Shown: one piece after another, positions 1-8,710 of the stretch
Position numbering within the stretch: the first letter of the stretch is position 1
Layout: every line of letters starts with the position of its first letter
NCBI RefSeq assembly: GCF_002531825.1
Contig: NZ_NWSX01000002.1
Coordinates: forward strand, 271,323 to 335,322
Reading direction: 5' to 3'
Origin: Rhizobium sp. J15
GTDB lineage: Bacteria; Pseudomonadota; Alphaproteobacteria; Rhizobiales; Rhizobiaceae
DNA length: 64,000 nt
Translations under genes and position numbers: made by a program
The notes under the pieces: generated by a model
The model's input: only the letters and a program-made list of their open reading frames with translations
The model's database searches: none
Told to the model about the DNA's origin: nothing

Positions 1-763
1 GGATCGTCGTGTAGTCGTCGCGTTCCTGCAGCACCGCACCGATGCCGAACAGCGAAAGCTTCATCGAAACATTGAAGTCGGCTGAAGCGGCCGCGCCGAA
101 ATAATCCGTGTGCGGATCGATCGACGTGGCATAGGCATCCATGAACGACTGGAAAACGTCGTCGCTTTTAAACTTGTAGGCGCGCTCGAGCGTATTTTCA
201 TAACGCTTGTCGAGCGTTTCGCGAATGGCCGCATCGGTCTTGCCGCCGAGCTTCAGCCGCAGCCAGTCGCTCTTGACGCGCTTGCGCCAAAGCTCGTTGC
301 TCTCCGCTTCCGACTGCGGCCAGGGCGCCTTGTCGCGAAGCACCGAATAATTTTCCTGCGCACTGAAATCGAAGCCCTGCTTCAGCAGGCCGCGTGCGTA
401 GGTCATGCGGTCGACCACACGCTGTTCATAGGCGTTGAAGATCGAAAACGGGATTTTCAGGTCCTGCCGTTCGATGGCATCGTCGATCTTGTTGCGGTCA
501 GCCATGAACTTGTCGACGTCGGCCTGCAGGAAGAGCATGCGGTCCGGATCAAGCGACTTGATGAACTGATCCATGACCCTTGCCGACAAGGCATCGTCGA
601 GCGGAACGGGTTTGTAGCTATAGCGCGAGAGAAATTCTGCGCTCAATTCGGCGGCCTGCGCCTGCCGCTTCAGCGGCGCCAGATCGGGCGGCGATGCGAC
701 CTCTGCATATGCGGACTGTGCTAGTGCAAGAAATGCACCGAGAAAAACATAGGCTATGCGCAT
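1..763 (-). CDS. prc: Carboxy-terminal processing (tail-specific) protease, 5' part only
   Basis: Reading leftward from the ATG at 763 gives about 254 residues that stay open to the window edge, so only the N-terminal part is seen. Residues 1-20 are a clear signal peptide (MRIAYVFLGAFLALAQSAYA), so the enzyme acts in the periplasm. The rest matches the N-terminal region of Prc/Tsp proteases, including SLDPDRMLFLQADV and later SIDPHTDYFGAAA, which precede the PDZ domain and the Ser-Lys catalytic core of this family. Those catalytic parts lie outside the window. Prc-type enzymes trim or degrade periplasmic proteins from their C-termini. Confidence 0.88.
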   Translation of the reverse strand, partial: MRIAYVFLGAFLALAQSAYAEVASPPDLAPLKRQAQAAELSAEFLSRYSYKPVPLDDALSARVMDQFIKSLDPDRMLFLQADVDKFMADRNKIDDAIERQDLKIPFSIFNAYEQRVVDRMTYARGLLKQGFDFSAQENYSVLRDKAPWPQSEAESNELWRKRVKSDWLRLKLGGKTDAAIRETLDKRYENTLERAYKFKSDDVFQSFMDAYATSIDPHTDYFGAAASADFNVSMKLSLFGIGAVLQERDDYTTI

Positions 764-965
764 TTAGTCTTGATCCGATTCATAGTGCCGGGGGTCGAAA
801 TAATATCTAGGTGAGACAATTATGGTTTTTTGGCAAGCGGAAGCGTCTTTTGTGCCAAATCTTCCCGAGCTTATCGGCAGTGACGCTGAAAACCGATGAA
901 TCGCAAGCCTCGACGAGAGCCTGTTCGTTCTGGGCAGCCGCTGAGATTGATTTGGAAAAGTGATG

Positions 966-1041
966 TGGTGCCCAGGACCGGAATCGAACCAGTGACACGC
1001 GGATTTTCAATCCGCTGCTCTACCAACTGAGCTACCTGGGC
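966..1041 (-). tRNA. tRNA-Phe (GAA)
   Basis: On the minus strand the acceptor arms GCCCAGG and CCTGGGC pair perfectly, followed by A and an encoded CCA (966-968). The anticodon loop reads TTGAAAA, giving anticodon GAA. The D arm (GCTCAGTTGGTAGAGC) and T arm (TTCGATT) are normal. The length is 76 nt. Confidence 0.97.
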
Positions 1042-1210
1042 TAACCTGCTTCCAATGGCATCTCTACCGCGGGGCCTTGGTTCACCCCGGAAGCGAGCGG
1101 GGTTATAGCATCTTGTTCGGCCATGGCAAGCGTCAAATGACTCTTTTTTGACGGTCGTGCCGGTTTTGCGGATTCATGAGGAAAAATAAGAGCTTCGCGG
1201 GCGGAATTCT

Positions 1211-1423
1211 TCAGTTTTCCTCGTCCGGATAATCGGCCTTGGTTTCATCGTCGGCCACCGGAATGGCATAGGAACCGGTCAGCCAGCGGGAAAGATCGAC
1301 CTCGCGGCAGCGGTTGGAGCAGAAGGGATAGTGTTCGCGGCTGGAGGGCTTGCCGCATTCGGGGCATGGGCGCGTCTTGCGCAGCGGCTCGACCTTGGCG
1401 GCTGCTTTCTTTTCTTCAGGCAT
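1211..1423 (-). CDS. yacG: DNA gyrase inhibitor / zinc-binding protein YacG
   Basis: This is a 70-residue protein with the four-cysteine zinc site of YacG: CPECGK near residues 20-25 and CSNRCR at 35-40, followed by VDLSRWLTGSYAIP. The tail is acidic. YacG family members bind gyrase B and inhibit DNA gyrase in E. coli; the role here is inferred by homology. The reading frame continues upstream, but that stretch is repeat DNA, so the ATG at 1423 is chosen. The gene is last in the leftward infA-maf-yacG order. Confidence 0.93.
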   Translation of the reverse strand: MPEEKKAAAKVEPLRKTRPCPECGKPSSREHYPFCSNRCREVDLSRWLTGSYAIPVADDETKADYPDEEN

Positions 1424-1435
1424 GATCGTCCGTCC

Positions 1436-1540
1436 TAAAGCATGTCGCACAAAAGTGTGCACGGTTTTGCGATAACGACATGCGGAAAACAAAGTCTGGA
1501 AGCGCGACGCGCTGATCCGAAAGATCATGCCGCGCTTTCG
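1436..1540. repeat. Dispersed ~105-bp intergenic repeat, copy A
   Basis: The unit begins TAAAGCATGTCGC, continues through TTTTGCGATAACGACATGCG and ends with a GCGCTTTCG tail. Similar units lie at 10769-10875 and, inverted, at 36424-36528. It fills almost the whole gap between maf (stop at 1556) and yacG (start at 1423). No coding content is seen. It is probably a non-autonomous or REP/MITE-like element. Confidence 0.75.
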
Positions 1541-1555
1541 CATCGGCATTCGGGC

Positions 1556-2176
1556 TCAGCCCTCGGGCCACCGGCTATGCACGTCGAAGCCTTCGCCGGT
1601 CAAAAGTACAATCGTTTCATAAAGCGGCAGGCCGACGACATTGGTGTAGGAGCCCACCATTTTCTGCACGAAGGTGCCGGCGAGACCCTGTATGCCGTAG
1701 GCGCCCGCCTTGCCGCGCCACTGACCCGACGCCAGGTAGTTTTCGATCTCGAAGCCGGAAAGACGCTTGAAGCGCACTTTGGTCTCTACGATCTTCTGGC
1801 GGATCTTGCGATCCGGCGTCACCAGGCAAACGCCGGTGTAGACGAGATGGTTTCGCCCGGAAAGCAGATGCAGCGAACTCAACGCCTCATCGGCGAATTC
1901 GGCCTTGCCGAGAATCCGCCGCCCGACGGCGACCACCGTATCGGCCGAGAGGATATAGCTACCCTTCCAGGTGATATCGCCCTTGATGGCGGCAAGGGCG
2001 GCTTCCGCTTTCTCAGCCGAAAGCCTTCGGGCGAGCGAGCGCGGATGCTCCGACTTTTTCGGCGTTTCGTCGATATCCATCGGCATCAGGCGCGAAGGCT
2101 CGATGCCGGCCTGATTGAGCAGGTCGACGCGACGGGGCGAGCCCGAGGCCAGAATGAGCTTGTATTTCAGCGCCAT
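1556..2176 (-). CDS. maf: Maf-family nucleoside triphosphate pyrophosphatase
   Basis: The 206-residue protein carries the Maf N-terminal motif ASGSPRR (residues 11-17) and the SADTVVAVG motif near residue 98. It also has the TGVCLV and AGAYGIQG segments typical of the family. Maf/YhdE/YceF proteins hydrolyse non-canonical or modified NTPs to NMP and pyrophosphate and were first linked to septum inhibition. Length is usual for the family. It lies between infA and yacG in the same direction; which Maf substrate subgroup it belongs to cannot be told by eye. Confidence 0.93.
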   Translation of the reverse strand: MALKYKLILASGSPRRVDLLNQAGIEPSRLMPMDIDETPKKSEHPRSLARRLSAEKAEAALAAIKGDITWKGSYILSADTVVAVGRRILGKAEFADEALSSLHLLSGRNHLVYTGVCLVTPDRKIRQKIVETKVRFKRLSGFEIENYLASGQWRGKAGAYGIQGLAGTFVQKMVGSYTNVVGLPLYETIVLLTGEGFDVHSRWPEG

Positions 2177-2213
2177 GGAACCTCGACCATCGGCAGACGG
2201 GGGCGGGGTAAGC

Positions 2214-2432
2214 TTACTTGAAACGGTAGGTGATGCGGCCCTTGGTCAGGTCATAGGGCGTCATTTCCACAAGCACCTTGTCGCCGGCGAGAACGCGGAT
2301 GCGGTTCTTGCGCATGCGGCCGGCCGTATGGGCGATGATCTCATGCTCGTTTTCAAGCTTCACGCGGAATGTCGCATTCGGCAGAAGTTCGGTGACGATT
2401 CCCGGGAATTCGAGGACTTCTTCTTTCGGCAT
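2214..2432 (-). CDS. infA: Translation initiation factor IF-1
   Basis: The 72-residue protein is an almost canonical IF-1. It is an S1/OB-fold with [20 protein letters not shown], then [19 protein letters not shown] and the C-terminal [15 protein letters not shown]-1 binds the 30S A site during initiation. The ATG at 2432 gives the standard length. It is transcribed leftward, upstream of maf. Confidence 0.98.
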   Translation of the reverse strand: MPKEEVLEFPGIVTELLPNATFRVKLENEHEIIAHTAGRMRKNRIRVLAGDKVLVEMTPYDLTKGRITYRFK

Positions 2433-2555
2433 ATAGTGGTTTTCTTCCTGTGGGTTGAAGAGGCAGCGCAGCGCGCGCCTTTAAAATTTGCGCGGAAACT
2501 ACACAATCAAGGCAGGTTTGTGAACCTTGTTGATCAGGCTTTCCGTCATTTGTTT

Positions 2556-3041
2556 TCATGCCGATTGCGCGGCAACGCCTTTTCTTTTCAGCAGCCGGCT
2601 TTCGATGAGGCCTGCAAGGTGATTGCGGACCTCGCGGTAGCTTTCCAGAATCTGCTCGCGCGTTCCGGTAACGACCGTCGGATCCATGGTCGGCCAGTAG
2701 ACGACATCGACGGCGTTCGACCGCGTCAGCTCCAGCGCTGCATGATGGGCCTGCGGCGAAAGCGTGATGATCAGATCGAAATAATCATCCTCGAGCTCAT
2801 CCAGCGTCTGCGGCTGGCGGCGCCCGAGGGAGAGCCCGATCTCATCGAGCACGACATCGACGAAGGGATCGCGCTCGCCGGCGCGAACGCCGGCAGACCG
2901 TATATAGGTATTGGCCGGCAGAATGCTACGGGCGATGATCTCAGCCATCGGCGAGCGGATGGCGTTCAGCCCGCACATGAAGAGGATGGCGCCCGGCCTC
3001 TTTCCGTCCTCGACGTCGGCGGCGAGTTCCATGGCCGTCAT
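2556..3041 (-). CDS. Low molecular weight protein-tyrosine-phosphatase family protein
   Basis: The 161-residue protein has the P-loop CX5R (CGLNAIR, near residues 23-29) directly followed by SPMAE, as in LMW phosphotyrosine phosphatases and related arsenate reductases. A DP dipeptide near residue 119 (TMDPT) would supply the general acid. Only the loop order CGLNAIRS differs from the common CLGNICRS. Its start overlaps the stop of the upstream UPF0262 gene by 4 bp (ATGA), so the two are translationally coupled. Substrate unknown. Confidence 0.85.
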   Translation of the reverse strand: MTAMELAADVEDGKRPGAILFMCGLNAIRSPMAEIIARSILPANTYIRSAGVRAGERDPFVDVVLDEIGLSLGRRQPQTLDELEDDYFDLIITLSPQAHHAALELTRSNAVDVVYWPTMDPTVVTGTREQILESYREVRNHLAGLIESRLLKRKGVAAQSA

Positions 3042-3511
3042 CCACGCCAGTAAAGCACGCAGACCAGCGTGAAAAGACGCCGGGCGGTGTCGAAATCCAC
3101 CTCGATCTTGCCGGCCAGCCTGTCCCTCAGCGTCTGCGAACCTTCGTTGTGGATGCCGCGGCGGCCCATGTCGATCGCCTCGATGCGGCTTGGCGTCGCC
3201 GAACGAATCGCTTCGTAATAGCTCTCGCAGATCATGAAGTAATCCTTGACGATACGCCGGAACGGCGTCAGCGACAGGATATGGGTGGCGACGTCGCCGC
3301 CCTCTTCGGTGGTGATGCCGAAAACCAGCTTCGAATCGACCAGCGAAATGCTCAGGCGATAGGGCCCGCCGGCATGGCCGAGCGGCTCGAAGCTGTTTTC
3401 CTCGATCAGGTCGAAGATGGCGACGGCGCGCTCATGCTCGACATCGGGCGTCGAACGGCCGATCGTATCGTCCAGGACGACGTCGCAAAGCCGGAAATCG
3501 CCCTTCGCCAT
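3038..3511 (-). CDS. UPF0262 family protein
   Basis: The 157-residue protein is recognised as UPF0262 by [15 protein letters not shown] at the start and the [21 protein letters not shown] region in the middle. This family is restricted to alphaproteobacteria and has no assigned function. The ATG at 3511 is chosen because it starts 4 bp after the hisD stop, and further upstream the frame only runs inside hisD. Its stop overlaps the phosphatase start. The tight hisD-UPF0262-phosphatase spacing indicates one transcript. Confidence 0.88.
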   Translation of the reverse strand: MAKGDFRLCDVVLDDTIGRSTPDVEHERAVAIFDLIEENSFEPLGHAGGPYRLSISLVDSKLVFGITTEEGGDVATHILSLTPFRRIVKDYFMICESYYEAIRSATPSRIEAIDMGRRGIHNEGSQTLRDRLAGKIEVDFDTARRLFTLVCVLYWRG

Positions 3512-3515
3512 GCCC

Positions 3516-4814
3516 TCACCTTTCGAGGTTGAGGCGGATCGCAACCGACCGCGCATGGGCATCGAGGCCTTCGGAGACGGCCAGTGCGATCGCCGCCGGG
3601 CCGAGGTCCCGCAACTGCTGCGGGCCGAGGCGCAGGATCGAGGTGCGCTTGACGAAATCGAGCACCGAAAGGCCGGAGGAGAAGCGCGCCGAACGCGCGG
3701 TCGGCAGCACATGGTTCGAACCGCCGACATAATCGCCGATCACCTCGGGCGTATGGGCGCCGATGAAGATTGCGCCGGCATTGCGGATGCCGTCAAGCAG
3801 CGGGTCGGGATCGGCGACGGCAAGCTCCAGATGTTCGGCGGCGATGCGGTTCGCCAGCGGAATGGCCTGCTGCAGATCGGAGACGAGGATGACCGCGCCG
3901 AAATCGCGCCAGCTTATCGCCGCCGTCTCGGCGCGGTTCAGCGTCTTCAACTGGCGTTCGACCGCCTGCTCCACCGCCTTGCCGAATTCGGCATTGTCGG
4001 TGATCAGGATCGCCTGGGCGCTGACATCGTGCTCGGCCTGCGCCAGGAGGTCGGCGGCGATCCAATCCGGATTGTTGTCCTTATCGGCAATGACCAGCAC
4101 CTCTGAGGGGCCGGCGATCATATCGATTCCGACGGTGCCGAAGACATGGCGCTTGGCGGCAGCGACATAGGCATTGCCGGGGCCGGTGATCTTGGCGACC
4201 GGCGCGATCGTCTCGGTGCCATAGGCAAGAGCGGCGATCGCCTGGGCGCCTCCGACACGATAGATCTCGGTCACACCCACGAGTTTGGCGGCCGCCAGAA
4301 CCGCCGGATTGACGGCGCCGCCGGTGGCGGGAACGGCAATGACGATGCGCTCGACGCCGGCGACCTTGGCCGGCACCGCATTCATCAGCACCGAGCTCGG
4401 ATAACTCGCGGTGCCGCCGGGAACATAGAGGCCGACCGCCTCGATCGCCGTCCAGCGCGAGCCGAGGCCGACGCCCATGTCGTCCTCGTATATATCGTCC
4501 TTCGGCAGCTGCCGGCGATGATGAGATTCGATGCGCAGCGCCGCGAGCTTCAGCGCCCCCAGCACTTCCGCAGGCACCGCCTCGACGGCCGCGTCGAACT
4601 CCTCAGGCGTGACGCGCATCGGCACGGTGGCGAAATCGATGCCGTCGAACTTTCGCGAATATTCGGCAAGCGCCACATCGCCGCGGGCCCTGACATCATC
4701 GATGATGGCGCGAACGACGGTGTTCACATCCTCGGAGACTTCACGCTTCGTCGTCAGAAAGGCGGCGAAACGCTGCTCGAAACCTTCCGATGCCTGATCC
4801 AGCCAGATTGCCAA
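3516..4814 (-). CDS. hisD: Histidinol dehydrogenase
   Basis: The 432-residue enzyme catalyses the last two steps of histidine synthesis, L-histidinol to L-histidine with NAD. Visible landmarks are [10 protein letters not shown], the zinc-ligand region [17 protein letters not shown] and the catalytic Glu-His pair in AAEHLELAV near residue 325. Length is standard. The best start is an unusual TTG at 4814, with GAAGGAA about 9 bp upstream. The genes that follow are coupled at very short spacing. Confidence 0.96.
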   Translation of the reverse strand: MAIWLDQASEGFEQRFAAFLTTKREVSEDVNTVVRAIIDDVRARGDVALAEYSRKFDGIDFATVPMRVTPEEFDAAVEAVPAEVLGALKLAALRIESHHRRQLPKDDIYEDDMGVGLGSRWTAIEAVGLYVPGGTASYPSSVLMNAVPAKVAGVERIVIAVPATGGAVNPAVLAAAKLVGVTEIYRVGGAQAIAALAYGTETIAPVAKITGPGNAYVAAAKRHVFGTVGIDMIAGPSEVLVIADKDNNPDWIAADLLAQAEHDVSAQAILITDNAEFGKAVEQAVERQLKTLNRAETAAISWRDFGAVILVSDLQQAIPLANRIAAEHLELAVADPDPLLDGIRNAGAIFIGAHTPEVIGDYVGGSNHVLPTARSARFSSGLSVLDFVKRTSILRLGPQQLRDLGPAAIALAVSEGLDAHARSVAIRLNLER

Positions 4815-4872
4815 GGCCGATATTCCTTCTCAACTCGAAACCGCGATGTTCAAACTTCCGACACCACAGGCG

Positions 4873-5304
4873 TCAGGGATGGCGAGGCTTGGCGACCGCC
4901 GCCCAGGCGCCGCCGACATCGGCCATCTGGACCTCGATGCATTCGACATCGAGGGCAATCGAAGCCGCTCCCGACAGCGCCAGCTCGATCGTGCCCTCCG
5001 GCCCCTCGCCCTTCTTCTCGAAGCGCAGCGCCAGGAGCGACAGCACCTCGTCACGTTTTCCGCGGTCGAAGCCGAGCGAACGCACCGCGAGCACGCGCTT
5101 GAAAACCAGCGCCGCCCGGCGGCGCTCGAAACCCCTCCGCTTGCGCTCGGCACCTTCCCAGACGAAACGATTGGCGGCAAGCGCGAACTGCGCGCCGCGC
5201 GGCGACCAGTCTATGTCGCCGACCTTGAAGACGCTGTCCTGCATATGCGCGGAAATGATCCCAAGATCCTCGTCATCGAGCGCAACAAGCTTTAGATCGG
5301 TCAT
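4873..5304 (-). CDS. DUF2948 family protein
   Basis: The 143-residue protein is recognised as DUF2948 from its start (MTDLKLVALDDEDLGIISAH) and the DIDWSPRGAQFALAANRF region. No catalytic motif or membrane segment is visible. It is conserved between murA and hisD in rhizobia, which is the arrangement here (58 bp before hisD). Function unknown; a cytoplasmic beta-rich protein is likely. Confidence 0.85.
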   Translation of the reverse strand: MTDLKLVALDDEDLGIISAHMQDSVFKVGDIDWSPRGAQFALAANRFVWEGAERKRRGFERRRAALVFKRVLAVRSLGFDRGKRDEVLSLLALRFEKKGEGPEGTIELALSGAASIALDVECIEVQMADVGGAWAAVAKPRHP

Positions 5305-5322
5305 TCAGGCTTATCCCAGCAG

Positions 5323-5343
5323 GCATCGCCGGAATGGCGATGC
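5323..5343. terminator. Hairpin between murA and the DUF2948 gene
   Basis: GCATCGCC and GGCGATGC form a perfect 8-bp stem with a 5-nt loop in the 94-bp gap after murA. There is no T-run on either side, so it may be a weak terminator or an mRNA-stabilising hairpin. Confidence 0.35.
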
Positions 5344-5398
5344 GTCAGACAAGGGAAATAAGATGCTGCGGCGAATTACGCAACCGGGATGAGCTGGC

Positions 5399-6691
5399 TT
5401 ACTCGCTGATGCGCTCGACGACGGCGCCGCAGCGGGTCAGCTTTTCCTCGAGCCGCTCGAAACCGCGGTCGAGGTGGTAGACGCGGGAGACCGTGGTTTC
5501 GCCCTCGGCGGCAAGGCCGGCGATGACGAGCGAGACGGAAGCGCGCAGATCGGTCGCCATGACGGGTGCGCCGCGCAGGCGCTGGACACCCTCGATCTTC
5601 GCCGTCTGGCCGGAGAGCGTGATCCTGGCGCCGAGGCGGGCAAGCTCCTGCACATGCATGAACCGGTTTTCGAAGATGGTCTCGGTGACGTGCGAAATGC
5701 CGGAGGAGCGGGTCATCAGCGCCATGAACTGCGCCTGCAGATCGGTCGGGAAACCCGGGAAGGGATCGGTGACGATATCGACCGGCTTGATGCCGGCGCC
5801 ATTGCGCCTGACGCGCATCCCGTTGTTGGTCGCGGAGATATCGGCGCCGGCGCGGCGCAAGGTTTCCAGCGCGGTGTCGAGCAGCGCCACATCGGTATTT
5901 TCGAGCACGACGTCACCGCCGGCCATGGCGACGGCCATGGCGTAAGTGCCGGTCTCGATGCGATCCGGCAGGACGCGGTGACGGGCGCCGGAGAGCGAAG
6001 TGACGCCTTCGATGGTGATGGTCGCCGTGCCGGCGCCCGAGATCTTGGCGCCCATGGCATTCAGGCAGTTGGCGAGGTCGACGACTTCGGGCTCGCGGGC
6101 GGCGTTGCCGATGACAGTCGTGCCGCGGGCAAGCGTTGCCGCCATCATCAGCACATGGGTGGCGCCGACCGAGACCTTCGGGAAGGTATAGCGCGCGCCG
6201 ATCAGGCCGCCGTCAGGGGCTCTGGCATTGATGTAACCGGCATCGATCTCCATGGTCGCGCCGAGCGCCGTCAGGCCTTCGATGAAGAGATCGACGGGAC
6301 GCGTGCCGATGGCGCAGCCGCCCGGCAGCGAGACGCGGCAGTGACCTTCACGCGCCAGCAGCGGGCCGATGACCCAGAAGGAGGCGCGCATCTTCGAGAC
6401 CAGCTCATAGGAAGCTGTGGTATCGACGATGGTGCGGCAGGTGAAATGGATCGTGCGGGCGTAGGAATCTTCCTGGCGCTCGCGGCGGCCGTTGACGGCA
6501 ACGTCGACGCCGTGATTGCCGAGGATGCGCATCAGGAGCTCGACATCGGCCAGATGCGGCACGTTTTCCAGCGTCAGCGTGTCGCTGGTCAGAAGCGAGG
6601 CGATCATCAGCGGCAGTGCGGCATTCTTGGCGCCGGAAATCGGGATGATGCCATTCAGCTCATTACCGCCGACAATTCTGATACGATCCAT
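5399..6691 (-). CDS. murA: UDP-N-acetylglucosamine 1-carboxyvinyltransferase
   Basis: The 430-residue enzyme performs the first committed step of peptidoglycan synthesis, transferring enolpyruvate from PEP to UDP-GlcNAc in the cytoplasm. The N-terminal [20 protein letters not shown] and the active-site loop with Cys126 ([14 protein letters not shown]) are intact, so it should be fosfomycin-sensitive. Length is standard for the family. It is the first gene of the leftward block that continues with DUF2948 and hisD. Confidence 0.97.
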   Translation of the reverse strand: MDRIRIVGGNELNGIIPISGAKNAALPLMIASLLTSDTLTLENVPHLADVELLMRILGNHGVDVAVNGRRERQEDSYARTIHFTCRTIVDTTASYELVSKMRASFWVIGPLLAREGHCRVSLPGGCAIGTRPVDLFIEGLTALGATMEIDAGYINARAPDGGLIGARYTFPKVSVGATHVLMMAATLARGTTVIGNAAREPEVVDLANCLNAMGAKISGAGTATITIEGVTSLSGARHRVLPDRIETGTYAMAVAMAGGDVVLENTDVALLDTALETLRRAGADISATNNGMRVRRNGAGIKPVDIVTDPFPGFPTDLQAQFMALMTRSSGISHVTETIFENRFMHVQELARLGARITLSGQTAKIEGVQRLRGAPVMATDLRASVSLVIAGLAAEGETTVSRVYHLDRGFERLEEKLTRCGAVVERISE

Positions 6692-6783
6692 GTGCGCTTA
6701 CTTCCTGAAAGTTCTGCCGTGAAAGAAGGAGTGGAGTGTTTAAGGGATTTATCAAGCCGCTTCAATTCGCGACGGACGGAACA

Positions 6784-6978
6784 TTACGATTCGTCCATTT
6801 TTGCGGCGGGCAGGCCATTTGTTTCGTCGGCCTGCCCGGAACGGCGGGCACGAACCTGCTGTTTGCGCCTCGAAAGATTTTCCCTGAGTTTTTCGGCGGC
6901 GCGCTCGCGGCGCAGTTTCGCCTGTGCCTCGATCGCCAGTTTGCGGCTCTGCTGGCCGGTTTCGGTCTTTTCGTTCAT
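6784..6978 (-). CDS. Small highly charged protein, function unknown
   Basis: The 64-residue ORF is rich in Arg, Lys, Glu and Gln (RKLAIEAQAKLRRERAAEKL and onward) and is predicted to be one long helix or coiled coil with no membrane segment. The ATG at 6978 is chosen; the longer frame upstream runs back across the tRNA-Thr gene and cannot be coding. It sits between murA and tRNA-Thr. Small basic helical proteins of this kind are common in rhizobia but I cannot name the family. Confidence 0.6.
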   Translation of the reverse strand: MNEKTETGQQSRKLAIEAQAKLRRERAAEKLRENLSRRKQQVRARRSGQADETNGLPAAKMDES

Positions 6979-7134
6979 GTGAGCAGAATTAACCGAATTC
7001 GCGCCGATCCAAAAGTCCCTCGCATCGCAATCCACGCGAAGTTGGATTTTGCGGCTTGCGCTTGTCGTCAAGCTGTGGCAATAGCCGCCCCGTTCCCGCA
7101 ATTGAGCCGCCCGGCTCGCACGGGTCCTGGTCTT

Positions 7135-7209
7135 GCTGCCGTAGCTCAGTGGTAGAGCACACCCTTGGTAAGGGTGAGGTCGGTGGTTCAATCCCACTCG
7201 GCAGCACCA
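7135..7209 (+). tRNA. tRNA-Thr (GGT)
   Basis: Acceptor arms GCTGCCG and CGGCAGC pair perfectly, followed by A and an encoded CCA (7207-7209). The anticodon loop CTTGGTA gives anticodon GGT. The D arm and T arm (GGTTCAATC) are normal. The length is 75 nt. Confidence 0.97.
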
Positions 7210-7436
7210 GTTTTCTCTCCAGATATCCAGCATTATTTCTCGTGGGCTCGGCTGGCCCCTCACCCGGTTACCGGCGCCGATCACCTTGCGTGGGCTGACA
7301 TTTCGCCTCATCGGCAACAAACGATTCACCATTGTTGACCGCAAAAATCTCGCTAGAATGCCTATCATGGCGGCGTCTCGCCTGAGGATAGGCGGGCGCA
7401 GCACACTGGTTCTGTCGAAACCCTGGAGGAGCATCG

Positions 7437-7679
7437 ATGGCAACTGAAAAATGGAACGACCCGGTCAAGGTCGGTTTCGAAGACACCGACCTCAGAACCA
7501 TCAACGGGCCGTTCGATGCGCTGAAATGCCTGGCGGATCTCTGGCCGAGCGCGCGCGGGCTGCATTATATCAAGGCTCGCAGCACCTGCCGGGCAGCGCT
7601 CGACGGGCGCAAGAGCGTGGAAGAGGCCAGAGCCGAATTCCTGGCGGCGGCCGAAGAGGCGAAGCTGAAGCTGCACTAA
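7437..7679 (+). CDS. DUF982 domain-containing protein
   Basis: The 80-residue protein fits the rhizobial DUF982 family: an N-terminal short beta segment, then GPFDALKCLADLWPSARG, then a helix with CRAALDGRKSVEEARAEF. DUF982 proteins occur in many copies in Rhizobium genomes and have no known function. The start is set by GGAGGAG 6 bp before the ATG. It is a monocistron between tRNA-Thr and the small secreted protein on the other strand. Confidence 0.85.
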   Translation: MATEKWNDPVKVGFEDTDLRTINGPFDALKCLADLWPSARGLHYIKARSTCRAALDGRKSVEEARAEFLAAAEEAKLKLH

Positions 7680-7901
7680 CGGCTCGGCAAGGATTTCCGG
7701 CTCTCGCTGAATAAAAGCGTGCCGGAACGATACATTGTTTAATTTTCACTTAACCCTGCATCGAGCAGGTGCCGGGTTTTGGGTCAAAAGGCGTTGCACC
7801 TGGCGCAGATGCTTCGATAGGAAACAACCAGCCATCATGATGATGGTGAGAGGCTCGTCACCGGAAACGCCGGCGAGCCTCGTCCGAGCGGACCGCCATT
7901 C

Positions 7902-8168
7902 TCAGCAGGCTGTGCCGCCTTCGCTTTCCACCTCGACATAACCGACACCGATGATCGTGCCATCAGCCGCGCGGATGAAGGACGGCAGATAATGCGGCTC
8001 CACCTCATCGCAGGCGGGCGTCCCGGTATATTCGTTGAGGGCGATCTGATCCTTGGGCAGAGCCGAATAATCCGCGCCGGTCGTTTCCAGAGCGGCATAG
8101 GCGGAACCGGCGAAGACGCCGCAACCTGATATCAGGGTCGCTGCCCAGAGGCGAAGAACGAGCTGCAT
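7902..8168 (-). CDS. Small exported protein, function unknown
   Basis: The 88-residue ORF starts with a hydrophobic export signal, MQLVLRLWAATLISGCGVFAG. LISGC could act as a lipobox, or cleavage could follow SAYA. The mature part is acidic, with two cysteines (PACDE and the terminal TAC) that could form a disulfide. An upstream in-frame ATG at 8183 exists but would lengthen the n-region. I do not recognise the family. It is divergent from the lipoprotein gene at 8337. Confidence 0.6.
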   Translation of the reverse strand: MQLVLRLWAATLISGCGVFAGSAYAALETTGADYSALPKDQIALNEYTGTPACDEVEPHYLPSFIRAADGTIIGVGYVEVESEGGTAC

Positions 8169-8336
8169 GATGGTCTCCAGCATTTAGATCCGGCATGACA
8201 ACCCCCAGGGCGGCGCTTTGGTTCCCTTGCCGATGCAGGGATGTGAGCGCGATATTCTCACGGACGGCGGGTCACTCCCTTGGCGGAAACTGTGGCGGTT
8301 TCCATATGTCACTGCAGTCAAAGAGGGATGACGACA

Positions 8337-8603
8337 ATGAGAGCGCTTCTGCCCGCTTTGATAACCACGGTGCTGCTGGCCGGCTGCTCTTCGGCCGATA
8401 CACCGGCGCTGGAACCCATTCCCGGCAGCATCACCTATGGCGGCCAGCCGCGGACGAAGCTCACCAAGTCGCCCATCGGCAGCGCCGTCTACAATCAGTT
8501 CTACAACGAGACGGGTCAGCGGGTGGAGGAAACCTATATTCTCCAGCCGGACCGCAGCCTCAAACTGGTGCGGCGCGAGGTCGGCCCGGATTTCCCCGAC
8601 TGA
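8337..8603 (+). CDS. Small lipoprotein, paralogue of the one at 59647
   Basis: The 88-residue protein has a lipoprotein signal, MRALLPALITTVLLAGC, with LAGC as lipobox and Cys17 as the lipidated residue. The mature part contains PIPGSITYGGQPRTKLTKSP and VEETYILQPDRSL, almost identical to the protein at 59647-59931. The ATG at 8337 is preferred over 8328 because AGAGGG then lies 9 bp upstream rather than touching the start. A surface or periplasmic lipoprotein is inferred; no function is known to me. Confidence 0.8.
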   Translation: MRALLPALITTVLLAGCSSADTPALEPIPGSITYGGQPRTKLTKSPIGSAVYNQFYNETGQRVEETYILQPDRSLKLVRREVGPDFPD

Positions 8604-8627
8604 AAACCGGTCCAGGCACAGCGGCGC

Positions 8628-8656
8628 TTGACAGAGGCGGCAATCGCGAACATTCA
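8628..8656 (+). promoter_or_regulatory. Possible promoter for the helicase gene
   Basis: TTGACA (8628-8633) and CATTCA (8651-8656) are separated by 17 bp in the gap before the helicase start. The -35 is perfect and the -10 is weak. Confidence 0.35.
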
Positions 8657-8710
8657 AGGAACATCTAATCTTTCCCCGGTGATTCTGCGGGAGCCCGACC
8701 GGACGGCTGG

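Noticed and set aside
1424..1549. N-terminal extension of yacG
   Set aside because: The added codons are the dispersed repeat, not conserved protein.
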